A DNA stretch of 21,091 nucleotides from the NCBI GenBank assembly GCA_003427395.1, contig BFEA01000001.1, positions 1,765,650-1,786,740 on the forward strand, read 5' to 3'. The position numbers and the translations under genes are program-made. Within the stretch, counting starts at the first letter, position 1. Each line of letters opens with the position of its first letter. This DNA comes from Chara braunii. Taxonomy: Eukaryota > Streptophyta > Charophyceae > Charales > Characeae. Shown here in pieces: positions 1 through 9,706 of the stretch. Under the pieces are notes generated by a model that saw only the letters and a program-made list of their open reading frames with translations, ran no database searches and had not been told where the DNA came from.

Positions 1-2
1 CT

Positions 3-173
3 AGTGTGGGACTAATCATAGGTGGCAGATTGAAAAAGCCCAGTAGGAAGAAAGGGCACCATCGAACGGGAGTGATGAAAACAAAGCACAAGCAGGTGAA
101 GAACAGGATTGCTCGTAAGGTTGTTAGGAAGAAGGAGAGGAAAAGACAAATTTCCACCAAAGAAGGCTCTTAG
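3..173 (+). other. Open basic reading frame at the left edge, possible terminal exon fragment
   Basis: The frame beginning at base 3 is open from the window edge to a TAG at 171-173, about 56 codons. The peptide is very lysine- and arginine-rich (for example RKKGHHRTGVMKTKHKQVK), as in nucleolar or ribosome-associated protein tails. No domain can be named. The frame lies in purine-rich DNA, where open frames arise easily, and no upstream sequence is available to test for a splice acceptor. It could be the last exon of a gene to the left or a chance frame. Confidence 0.2.
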
Positions 174-837
174 AAAAAATGGTCGCTGGTAGTGAATCTA
201 CCTTTGGATGAAATGGTTCTAAGGAGAGGACAAGTGGTTAACGGGGACCCCCACTTTTCGGCCCTGGGTAACGATGAATGATCCTGAAATTAGGGTTTCG
301 GGGTAAAATTTTGTGTGTTTTTGGATTTTTGTTTTTTGCCTGTTTTTGTTTTAGGACAAGCTTGCTGTCTGTCAAATTTGGTGTCATTTGGGTTATTAGA
401 ATTTGTGCTGTTAATCATCCTGAAAATCCTGAAATTTTGATGAAGTTGTTTTTTGGCAAAATTGCCTGAAAATGCACTTTTGAGTTGCTGTTTTATGTGG
501 GGTTTTTTTTTTTTTTTGGGTTTTTTTTTATTATAATATGTTAGTAAGAAGTGCACTCTATAGATTGGTGTGAAGTTTGCTTGGGATGGCCTTATGGTTT
601 TCTTATAAATTGAGGTGAAGGCAGCCAACGGACTATTCAATCCGAACGACTATTCACAAAAACGTGTTGTAATCATACTTGCAATTTCCTCTTCCGAACA
701 TTGTGTCCTGCCTCACTCTTTTTTTATTTTTTTTCCTTTCTTTCTTTTTGAAAAGCTGATGGTGTTGAGACATCATCATTGAGCTGACCGGCCGCAGGTA
801 ATTCAGAATAAATCTATTATGTTCATTTGATTGCATC
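174..837. other. Stretch without a recognisable gene
   Basis: The sequence is T-rich, with homopolymer T runs around 500-530 and pyrimidine-rich DNA around 718-750. Short open frames on both strands use lysine- or phenylalanine-rich low-complexity sequence and show no domain. I see no RNA gene or repeat structure here. Confidence 0.5.
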
Positions 838-905
838 AATCTGGATTCGAGCTCGGGTCTGTATTTCAACAGTTGGTGCATGTACCTACTGAGCTAGGCT
901 CGGTG
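838..905 (-). repeat. Single tRNA-like SINE unit with A box and B box
   Basis: Read on the minus strand, bases 896-883 give a clear tRNA D-arm/A-box match (TAGCTCAGTAGGTA) and bases 854-843 give a T-arm/B-box match (GAGCTCGAATCC). Between them lies CTGTTGAAATACAG, a degenerate form of the hairpin found in each unit of the array at 7185-7560. This is therefore a lone copy of the same tRNA-derived family, here on the opposite strand. It does not fold into a complete cloverleaf with an acceptor stem, so a functional tRNA is unlikely. Confidence 0.6.
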
Positions 906-3064
906 GTCCTTCATTCCCGATCTTCTCTGCGGTTGCAAAAGTATGGTTGGTTATCTGTTTGTTTGATGTTATTGTCCCTTCACATATATACTCACACCAG
1001 CTCAATCGCAAATGTATCTGACCGCAATCACGCCCCAGCCTGGATGTATCTGACTCAAATCGTGTTCGGAGCTCAGTCGAAAAAGTCCTCGTGTGAGTTT
1101 GCCCTAAATTTGCACGCCCTAGCAGCCAGTGTTGCTATGCACACCTGAACTGTTGAAATGTGATGACCTGACCAAACACGGACTGAAACACACAGCTGAT
1201 TTCTGAGTTTTGCTCATGGACTGAATGCCTTTCTGAGTTTCCCGCTTGCTACTAAGTTCTCTTAGTCTGTGTGTGTGCACGGTTGCTGGTCTGCATGGCT
1301 GTCTGTGTCCCGCAAGGCCACTTGTTTGTTCGTTGGGGCGTCAGGGCCGATAATTACCTGTGGCCGTGACATTGAGGATTGCAGCGGGGAAAACACTCAA
1401 GTGGCAGGGGAAGAGGCCTGCAACACTTGAAGCAGTGGGGAAACACTCAAGTAGCAGGTAGGCCGGTACCACACCCTGAAGAGGTAGATGTGCCGGGTAC
1501 TCGAGGCCCAGTAGTTGTTGGCTAGGTCTAGGCAGGTACCAGTCCAACCAGTCCGAGTCTAGGGCCTGTACGGGCAATATCAGAGTCTGCAATGATGTTT
1601 CCCTCTGGAAGGGAGGAGGTACCTGTCGCTTGGAAGGCCGAGCGGCCTGGAAGTCACCACCCAAGAGGCAAGCAGGCCGCTATATCTTCAAGTCGGGCGA
1701 AGAGCCCAGCCTCATTGTTGGTGTGCAAGTTTCGCGACACACTGGTTGCAGCGCTCACTGGAGCAGCTCTAGCATTCAGCAGCGATGTTGGGGAAGGAGC
1801 AAGGACACGGAGGAGGAAGAAGGCCAGCGCTAGGGAGGAGCGCCAGAGGTACTTACTTGGCTATGGTGGAAGCCATCTTCATCACTTGGTGGCCACTGCA
1901 GCAAGAAGACCCCAGTTGGGGAAAAGCTACCCCAAGAAGCTTCGAGGCAGAGTCAGGCATGGCTGCCTGAGCTAGATCAGCCATAGCTGCTTCAGGTTGT
2001 CCCTTGGACATCAGGGCAAGGCCCTAGTAGTCCGCCATAGCCTCGGCCTATGAGAGTGAAAAGTGAGAGAGGCGGTCATGGCTATGGTGGACCTCAAGTG
2101 ATATCTGCAGTCGAAGAGGGATTCAGACATTGATTGTAGTTCAGCCATTCAACGTTGTATTATTATTTCTTGTGTGAATAAGAGCGGAGGAGATAAGGAG
2201 GAGAGTGATTGGCGAAGAATAAAAACTTTCTCATTGGTCTACATTGGTGTACATCATCTTGTTCTTTCTATCTTTCTTCTTCTCCTAACCCTATCCCTCC
2301 TCTCAAGTTCATTCATTTCTTTTTGCAATTGGACGGCATTGTACTATCTGATGAATGTCTACCTCGCAATTGGTCAGGATCATAACAGAAATACAGACTG
2401 GAGATCAAATCCAGGTCAACCTGAAATGGTTTTCACCTTTATGGTAGTAGATGCAGGTCCCAGGGCTCGATCCCCAGACCTCGCCCTTAATCGTGTACAA
2501 TATCAGTTGCCCCGTGTATGTTTGAACTCGTGACCTGTGTCTTGCGAGTCGTCTGTCTGTTGTTGTAGGATAGTTAGGTTGTCGGGTTTTGAACCGTAGG
2601 TCTGTCAAGCAGGGTTCGTAGTTGTGTCAAGGTCGTAGCTGCTACAATCCTGAAAGGTCAAGGTCGAAACTCATACAATCCCAAAAGGCCAAGTCTACAG
2701 ACTTCCGGAAGGTCGCCTTTCGAGAGTTGCCAAGTTTAGGCGAGAGGCAAATGGGTAGTCCAACTTTGTCAAGTAAGCAGTACCCAGTCTCAGTCGCACC
2801 TTGTCCTGTCAGCAAGTACCATGTAGGAATGTGTTCACTCTGGGCGCGGTGGAAATCAGCAGACCAGCGACCAACAGAAGTATAAATCAGGAGGCAGCGT
2901 TCAGTTATTCATTCATTCTGGTGTGACCCATGCGGAAGCGCTGCTCGAGTGTGTTGTGCAAGGTGGTCTGCAGATGCCCGAAGTAGAAGGGGGTTGCAAG
3001 GGAGAAGGAGCGGTCATCACCACTAGCTAAGTTGGGTATAAAGGATGAAGCATTGAAAGACTAT
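906..3064. other. Long stretch without a confident gene
   Basis: Several short open frames occur on both strands (the longest about 127 codons, 1592-1975 plus) but none shows a domain, and they overlap each other. A short direct repeat built on GGGGAAA(A)CACTCAAGT lies at about 1386-1408 and 1437-1459. A second loose direct repeat (TACAATCC followed by an A-rich stretch) lies near 2642 and 2676. T-arm-like words (TTTGAACTCGTGACC near 2520) hint at further decayed tRNA-derived repeats, but no paired A box is visible. Confidence 0.45.
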
Positions 3065-5540
3065 GAGCTATTGTTTGACAAGGTTGACTTTTGGGCTGGT
3101 GAGAGTGCTTACCTTTGTGGTTTGACCTTGCATGTGGGTGAGTGAGATTATTATTTAGTCTGAGTTTCAGTTTGACAGGCAGTCATTGTTGATGTTCGCC
3201 ACATGACAGAGCTATAGAAGTTAGTTCGAATTCTGCATTTTCTGAGCTAACTATTTTCACTTAGGTGAATTATCGCATTTTCTGAGATCAGTTGTTATGC
3301 TTGGCTTTGTATAAATCTTGGTAAGCTACTTACTCTACGGAAGCGCTGCCGAAATTTTTACAAATCCAAGGAGTTAGTCAAATCTGATTTTCAAAGTTTA
3401 ATTTTTTGTCTAAAGTTTATATCTGGCTTAGTAAAAATTTGAAAAACCTTCTTTTCTATGGAAAGTGTTGCCCAAGTTTAAACTAGTTGAAGGAGTTTGA
3501 CAAAATTTAACTTTGGGAAGTCGGGATTATTTTCATATTCAGTATTTAACTTTGTAAATTTTGAAAAAATTATTTTCTCTACAGGAAGCGCTGCTGAAAT
3601 TTCTACAAATTTAAAGAGTTAATTAAATTGTCTTGATAGAACTCAAGTTTTATGTTTGAGTTTATAAAGTCTGCTTTTATATAGAAGATGTTGCCCAAAT
3701 TTTACTAATTCAGGGAGTTAAACAAAATTTGATTTTCTAGAGTTAGAGATTATTTTAGTTTACATATTGGAGCTAGTATAAATTTTGAAAAAATAACTTT
3801 CCTACGGGAAGCGTTGCCAAAATTTTCTTAGTTTGAAGGAGATAGATTATATTTTGACAGGTGACGATTTTTGGCAATTCAGTCTGTAAAGGGGAGATTC
3901 TGTCAAGGTTTACCTTCATTTGGGCACTTGCTTAAGAGGTAAACTCAGACTTAGTAATCAGGAGGATAGGATTCTTAAGAAAAAATGTAATATGCAGATT
4001 ATTTTTCATGCACTTATACACTTAGCCTTGGGGATTTGTCTGTTTTGTGATACGGATCCATTTTATCGTTTCGATTCAAAATTTGGACTAGTTTCAGCTC
4101 GATCTCACGAGGATCATCTTTTGTTATCACTGATAACAGGTCGGTTGGGTGAACGTTGATTCATCAGCGACACGACTTTGTTTATATTTGTACCTCAACT
4201 TGATGCCTTAGCCCCGAGATTTGATATGTTTCTTTAAAGGTTTTAACAGAATTTCTTTTAATTACCATTAAAAAGAATTTATAAAATTTTATGGTAAGTT
4301 GGACTATGATTGGGGATTGAGAGTGTGAGGCGTGGTGTGAGTTACAGAGAACAGTAAAGTTGACCACATCGGTGTATGACAATGTGGCGTTCGTTTGTGA
4401 CTGTGTTTTATGCAGGTTAGTGTCTTGGAACCTGTGTACGAGTATTACTCTGGAGGTAGTGAGAATAACAACCATGTGTAGCACGATCTGTATACCCGAT
4501 GGGTTTATGTTTTAGTTTCTTTATTTTACCTCGAGTGTCGATTTTATATATGCGTATTGGGATGCTTGATTATTTTGTGATTGATTTTTGCTTGATAATT
4601 TTTATAGTCGGACGTTGAAGTCCGTGGCAGCCGTCAAAGTCAAGCCCCTTGATCTCTCTTCAGGCTCTGGACGATGGAACTTGCCTCAGAGGCCTCAAGA
4701 GATGACTGTCACCACAAGTGTGATCTTGTGAATCACACACTCTCCGCATGATGCAGAAGAGGGTGTGGCGATCAACCACCGCCTTGGCGGGTTGTCTAGC
4801 GTCGAGAGATTAAACCCTCAAGGCGCATGTCAGCCGACACTGGAGTATCGAACGCGACCTTCGAGACCATCAAGGACCGAGTACTATAATTATAGGTATT
4901 ACATAGTACGTCATCATTGCGACTACTTGCGTGAGCATGCATTGCTAGTCGATATGAGAAGGTCCTCCGTCCGCCTGGTTTTATACTAAGTCTCGCACGT
5001 GTGCCTAACCGATTCCCGCGTCGGAAAGTTATGGGTTGGAAACTAAAGGGACTAGGAGTGTTGTTGTGTTGTGTGAGTGTGTTTTTATTTTTTATGTTTT
5101 AAAGTGTGGTGTGAAGCATGGAGACTGGGATGCGTCGACCGACGACGAATCGCGCTTGGAACTCCAGCCCCTGGTGCGTGGGTTGGCGTGTAGGTCCGAT
5201 CGAGGCGTGAAACCACGCGTACCCCCTATGCTACAGCGTACGAGAAATGCCCTCGACTGGTCCACCTCTGCGATTGAAACTGATTAACTTTCGTACTGTG
5301 GACTGATAGCTCGACGGGGATACGCCCACCGAAGGGAGGTGACAACTCCCGAAATTGGAAGTAAGTTGTACCTCGTTGTCGTAGCAAACACCCTTACAAA
5401 GGTATGTGCGTTTTTTTAAAAGGTCACATTGGGTGATTCCTTGACCAACGAAACGCGCTGATGAGGTAAAACCCGTCAGGGCGCTTGCCTCGGCAACCTC
5501 GCTCTTGGCGAGATTCCGAGTCAAGTACGACCGAATTAGA
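3065..5540 (+). repeat. Dispersed repeat family, copy 1 (plus orientation)
   Basis: This block is collinear with the reverse complement of 12600-14925. Anchors seen by eye include 3071-3090 against 14891-14914 (TTGACAA followed by GGTT), 4138-4155 against 14019-14035 (AAGGTCGGTT), 4357-4368 against 13808-13822 (GTTGACCAC), 5030-5038 against 13091-13099 (GTTATGGGT), and an exact 20-base match at 5216-5235 against 12900-12919. The strongest part is 5200-5385. The sums of paired coordinates stay near 18,000-18,170, so order and spacing are conserved. No long coding region, reverse transcriptase or transposase is seen. The family is unclassified; it may be non-autonomous or a long LTR. Confidence 0.6.
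3330..3880 (+). repeat. Degenerate tandem repeat of about 100-120 bp, five copies
   Basis: Five copies start near 3338, 3458, 3578, 3681 and 3801. Each begins with a GGAAG(C/T)G(C/T)TGCC-like box followed by AAATTT and a GGAGTTA-like motif 20-25 bases later. The copies are A/T-rich and diverged. The same motif recurs inverted at 14210-14520 inside the second copy of the larger repeat. Confidence 0.55.
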
Positions 5541-5851
5541 GAGTATGTGGGGCACGGATTATTGCGTGGCACTGTGAGGTGGTCAGTCATCATCGGCAAT
5601 AATAGGCTAGCAAAATGGCGCCAAAACCGTGGGGCTCGGTTACTCTCTCTTCTGTAATTTTTATTGTTGTTTATATATATACATGGAGTGTATTTTTTGG
5701 ATGTGACAGACCTTTCTTTGTTTCGTGGGTGTTTTGCTGGCTTGTGATGGGGTGTGAACCGACAGTCTGTAGAGTTTTTCATCTGGTGTGGGTGAGTGGC
5801 AGTCTACTTTGATTTTGGTTAAGGTGGATTATCACTTATAGTGTAATCAGT
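5541..5851. other. Gene-free spacer before the ribozyme
   Basis: The sequence is T/G-rich with a TATATATACATGG stretch around 5672-5685. Open frames are short, overlap on opposite strands and show no domain. No repeat beyond the edge of the upstream family is visible. Confidence 0.4.
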
Positions 5852-5933
5852 GAGGGGATTCTACAAACTGTTGAGGGTTCAGCCTCCTGATGAGTCGGTG
5901 AAACTCCGACGAAACAGTTTGTCACAGCCCCTC
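5852..5933 (+). ncRNA. Hammerhead ribozyme, type III
   Basis: All conserved core nucleotides are present in the right order. The core strand CTGATGA is at 5887-5893 and GAAA is at 5911-5914. Stem II is GTCGG/CCGAC (5894-5898 with 5906-5910) with a 7-nt loop. Stem I is GAGG/CCTC (5873-5876 with 5883-5886) closed by a 6-nt loop. Stem III is nine perfect pairs, ACAAACTGT at 5863-5871 with ACAGTTTGT at 5914-5922. It is extended by GAGGGG/CCCCTC (5852-5857 with 5928-5933) across a symmetric 5-by-5 internal loop. Stem III is the open helix, so this is type III, the topology of plant retrozymes and viroid-like RNAs. The predicted cleavage is after the GTT triplet, between 5872 and 5873; GUC is commoner than GUU, so cleavage may be slower. 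No second copy is found in the window, so a complete retrozyme with two ribozyme-bearing repeats is not shown. Confidence 0.92.
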
Positions 5934-5990
5934 GTTTGTTGTCCTCTTCTCCCTCTCTGCCTACGGTTTACCGGGCAGTTATATTTGACG

Positions 5991-6026
5991 ATATATATGT
6001 ATATATATATGTATATATATATATAG

Positions 6027-6068
<42 letters not shown>

Positions 6069-6073
6069 TTATA
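5991..6073. repeat. (AT)n microsatellite
   Basis: About 83 bases of alternating A and T with a few interruptions (GT, GA, AC). The tract can fold on itself. It begins about 58 bases after the hammerhead motif. Confidence 0.95.
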
Positions 6074-6420
6074 AAGACTAGATTTACTTCGCGACTAGTC
6101 TGCCTCTGGCGGGACACGGCACGAAGAGGATAAAAACTTTACTTTGCGCACAAGTAGGAAGTTTATGTTGGACAACTCGTCGAAAGGTGCGGCGTTGGCA
6201 GACCTAGTCTGGGGGAAAGTCTGGAAGTTCGACAAAGTATGTCATGCACCCGACGACCTGGATACCAGGTAGCTACGATCCTAGGCGCGGGTGGCGTCTC
6301 GGCGTCTTCTAACGGCCAAAAGGTTGGTCGGTAGGCCAAGGCGGAGGCCTGGTTTGTGCAGGTAGGACCAATCACGGTCCTGTGATTATTCATACGCAGA
6401 TTCACGCCTACCTAGCTCAG
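6074..6420. other. Gene-free stretch
   Basis: No convincing coding region or RNA. A small palindrome ACCTGGATACCAGGT lies at about 6257-6271. The overlapping minus-strand frame of about 80 codons has no recognisable domain. Confidence 0.4.
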
Positions 6421-6700
6421 CCTTCGGCATAGTTCTAATGGTTACAGTATTGGACTTTCAAGCGACAGGTTTGGGGTTCAAGATCACCAAGTGGCGATGG
6501 AGCAAAGAAGAGCGACAGACGGAGACTCAGGGGTCAAGGGTCTTAAGGGACTATCCCCCTTGGTTTTGTCGGACGGGCCCAAGTCTGGGTTCGACTGGCA
6601 AGACCAAGAGGGCGTCGGCAGGTCCTCATCGTCTTCAATTCTACTATTTTTATTTTTGTTGATTATTTTTATTTTTATTTTTTTCCATTTTCCCGTCTCT
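6421..6700 (+). repeat. tRNA-like SINE candidate with T-rich tail
   Basis: A tRNA-like A box (TAGTTCTAATGG) lies at 6430-6441 and a B box (GGGGTTCAAGATC) at 6473-6485, a normal spacing for an internal Pol III promoter. The intervening TTGGACTTTCAA resembles an anticodon arm, but its stem does not pair well. About 150 bases of unrelated body follow, then an A/T-rich, mostly T tail at about 6645-6690. This head-body-tail order is that of a SINE. No target-site duplication was found by eye. Confidence 0.5.
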
Positions 6701-7184
6701 TGACTAGGCCGGAGACCGACTCCGGGCCTGATGGCGAAGAAATACCGCATGGAGAGGGTGAAAAGAACCTTGAAAAAAAAATTAGGGAGTGTTCGAATTG
6801 CCGAGCAAGAAGCAGGAGGGGGACAGCGACCGCATTGTCACCCCTTCGATTGAACGTGGGAGTGCTTCCCACCATGGGCTGTTGAGGACGGCATTACAGT
6901 GGGGAGTGGTGGAGATCTCCACGGGTGGCCACCATGGCGGCCGAGGACCTGAGCGTGTGCCGCTCTTGGCAGGCCTAGCGCCTGTTCGGAGCATTGACGG
7001 GATCCCTATATCTTGCCCTTTTGACGCACGAACCGAGGAGTTCAAATGCATGCGAGTCGGAAGATGCTTAGCCCATGAGGCGGAAGAAGCCTGAGTGGCA
7101 GGATCCCCCTGCTGATGCACCGCCCGCCGGCCGCAATCTGCTGTGAGAAATTTGAGTGTAAATAGGCTTGAAGGAACAACAGTT
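6701..7184. other. Stretch without a recognisable gene
   Basis: GC-richer than its surroundings. A palindrome near AGGCCGGAG lies at 6706-6729, and GGTGGAGATCTCCACC-like and GGCCACCATGGCGGCC-like palindromes lie near 6908-6942. Overlapping frames of about 100 codons on the plus strand and about 190 on the minus strand are open, but neither carries a known motif, and the minus frame runs through the tRNA-like array. I do not call them genes. Confidence 0.4.
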
Positions 7185-7560
7185 GCGGACCTAGCTCGGT
7201 TGGCACACTTGCATATTGTTGAAAAACAGTCCTCTGGAGTTTGTACCTGCGGTAGCTCGGTTGGTACACCCGCAGCCTGGTTGAAAAACAGTCCTGTGGG
7301 ATCTTCACCTGAGCAAGCCCAGCTGGTACAACCGCAAACTATTGAGAAAATAGGCATGTGAGACCATCACCACGGCCTAGCTCAGGTTGGTACCCCTGCA
7401 GACTGTTGAAAAACAGTCCTGTGGGAAGAGTACCTACCCAAGCTCAGGTGGTACCCCCGCAAACTGTTGAAAAACAGTCTATGTGGGATGAACACCTACC
7501 CAAGCTCAGTTAGTGTACCCACGAACTACTGAAAGACATACCTGTGTTCGAACTCCACCG
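7185..7560 (+). repeat. Tandem array of six ~62-bp tRNA-like units
   Basis: Units begin with a D-arm/A-box word (TAGCTCGGTTGGTA or a variant) at about 7192, 7253, 7315, 7378, 7440 and 7502, giving a period of 61-63 bases. Most units then carry a hairpin; in the fourth it is perfect, GACTGTT-GAAA-AACAGTC at 7401-7418. The last unit ends in a good T-arm/B box (GTTCGAACTCC, 7546-7556), while earlier units have a decayed version (GTGGGATCTTCACC). Each unit thus looks like a tRNA reduced to D arm, anticodon-like hairpin and T arm. The period is not a multiple of three and the units are not coding. Confidence 0.75.
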
Positions 7561-7644
7561 AAAGCAGATGAGTGAAGTAGTACAGTCCTGAATTACCTAA
7601 GGTAGTGTGGCTTCTGGGAGGTGCCATGGGGCTCTGCCCAGCTT

Positions 7645-7735
7645 ATGTCCTTCGGGACATCCGTTACGATTGGAATGATATAGAGAAGATTAACATGGCC
7701 TCTGCGCAAGAATGACGCGAGAATGGCCAAAAGGG
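7645..7735 (+). pseudogene. U6: U6 spliceosomal snRNA pseudogene
   Basis: The sequence follows U6 closely. It has the 5' stem-loop ATGTCC-TTCG-GGACAT (7645-7660), the CATCCG and ATTGGAA words, AGAGAAGATTAACATGGCC, TCTGCGCAAG and AATGACGC. Two positions essential in all working U6 RNAs are changed. The ACAGAGA box reads ATAGAGA (7680-7686; C to T at 7681) and the AGC triad reads AAC (7692-7694). About ten bases between the GACGC region and the GAGAATGG region are missing compared with plant U6 as I know it. No TATA box or upstream element is seen at the expected distance. A T-rich run follows at 7745-7755. These changes make it a relic rather than a working gene. Confidence 0.85.
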
Positions 7736-7755
7736 AGGCAAATAATTTTTTTTTT

Positions 7756-9614
7756 CGCGTTTTTGTTGTTTTGGTTCTACCTACTTCGTCCTTTCCATCG
7801 GACCGGTTAGTAGCTGCGTTACGGGGAAGAGGGTGGAGCTGACGACATCGGGGAGAGCAACCAAGACGAGACGAAGGATGACTTGGAGCGCGGGGTTGTC
7901 GGGAGAGAGGATATGGTGGGAGCATAGAATCAATATCTCCCTTGATTGTCGATGGAATTGTCCAAGCTAACGTAGTAGATGGGGGGTTTTGGGCAGGGCG
8001 AGTGCGATAGTCACGTTAGTTTCGGCGTTAGAGTAGTGGACGGAGAGTAAGTAGAAAAACAAAGGTCCGTGGAGAAATCGAGGGAGACGACGTGGAGGAA
8101 TGTGAGAGTATAAGTTGTTGTAACTTGGTCATTTCTTGACCATTTTGAGCAAACTAAGATGCTAACTGGAGGATTTCTGGCGTTGCGAAGTGTTTGGCCA
8201 CGCTAGTTTTTAGATTTGAGTGACAGTTTGGGCGGTACAAGATGCAGGGGATGCGGTGCTGTTACGAGAGTTTCGAGAGTGACCATGTTTCTTTCAGAAT
8301 TCCAGCAATAGATACATTCTCAATTTGCGCATTTGGTGAGTACTGCTTCAGCTCACCATCGCAGTCCTTCTCCTTGTACTAATGACCATTTTTTTTGTCT
8401 CCCTCCCGAAGCTACTCATTGTGGTCGCCACTAAGATCCGGCCACTCGTTGTTTTGCGTTTTGTATGTTTCCATTTGGGCAAAGTACTTGTTCGCCTTTT
8501 TGCAGGAGATTCATATCTCAGTTATGTACATTTAGTAAGGAGTTGAGGGCGAGTGTCAAGCAGACATTTGTTGAGCCTCGTGTTCGCCTTCTTCTAACTT
8601 TGAAAGTTGAAGTCGCTTCCTTCATCATAGTCGAGGTTGTATGCATCAAGCACAAGTCATGATCCCACACGGATCACTGCGTCAATCCCGCAGTTGTATA
8701 CCAGGATCATACTAGTCTGCTTTCACGGAAACACAGTTGAGCTCACCAGTTTCGGGGCAAAGTGCTTTTTTATTTTTTACTATTATTATTATTATTTTTA
8801 TTATTTATTTTTTTTGTGACCAGAGCCATTGTACCTGCAAGAGCAGCAAACATTTAGTTGAGGATCGAGATTGAGTGCGCTGATCAGACAAGGGTGAGGA
8901 AAAGATTGAAGGACCAGCGAAGGAAGAGTAGCGGAAGAGGGAGAAGAGTGGGGCAATGTCGAGAAGAGATATGATAGTGATGTAGGAAGGTTGAAGAAAA
9001 AAAGGGAGGAGCAACAGACGAGAGGTTGAGATGATACTTATCTACTTTAGCACATCCTTAAACAGAGAAGTGAGCAAAGTCGAGCGCGAGACACTGCTAC
9101 ATCCGCTGAGGCAAAATAGAGACAACAGGTAATAAGAGTCTGACGATGTATCTTTCCTTGATTCTAGGGTAAGATTTGCTCTCATTTTGCATATAGAGGC
9201 GTGCATTGTAGCACGACTATGATGGCCGCCACTAATGTAGCAACAGTAGATCGTGATTACCATGACCGCACTTCTCATTATCAAAATTGTCGTGACCAAG
9301 TTTGCCCGACGTACAAGTCGTCATCTCAATCACAGTCATCGTGCTATTTGTGCTTGTTATCAAGGGTCGCCTCGCCGCTAAGAGATCCTGGTTTGCCTCT
9401 ACGTAAGGCTTGCTTCTGCCGAAGTAACGCATCTCCCCATGTTCTAGGGGAAGATTCATCCCCACCATACATGCCGATTGAAGTTGTGCAGTAGGCGCGA
9501 CAGCGAAGTAAGGGTGGCAAAGGTAAGAAGGGCTGATTTGGACGAGTTATCCATTAGGGGTATTCAGAATGTAGGCGCATAGGAGAGCAAGTGCGCAGGA
9601 GGGCAACGCGCAAG

Positions 9615-9617
<3 letters not shown>
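7756..9617. other. Long stretch without a confident gene
   Basis: Short open frames occur on both strands (longest about 110 codons) with no recognisable domain. An A/T-rich tract with (ATT)n lies at about 8768-8815. I see no tandem repeat, snRNA or tRNA here. A non-coding or diverged repeat origin is likely. Confidence 0.45.

Positions 9618-9704
<87 letters not shown>
9618..9704. repeat. (AG)n microsatellite
   Basis: An uninterrupted AG dinucleotide tract of about 43 units. It produces an artificial Arg-Glu repeat in one open frame, which is not a gene. Confidence 0.98.

Positions 9705-9706
<2 letters not shown>

Noticed and set aside
2500-2620. Possible tRNA-derived repeat from T-arm-like words
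   Set aside because: No A box at a suitable distance and no pairing arms could be found on either strand.
5458-5500. Second CTGATGAGG word, with CGAAAC just before it, as a possible second hammerhead
   Set aside because: There is no GAAA after a stem II, and stem I and stem III partners do not pair, so only the short word matches.
6782-7357. Minus-strand open frame of about 191 codons
   Set aside because: It runs through the 62-bp tRNA-like array, begins at a non-ATG codon, and has no recognisable motif.
7185-7560. CRISPR-like array
   Set aside because: The whole 62-bp unit is repeated with no unique spacers, and the surroundings are eukaryotic.
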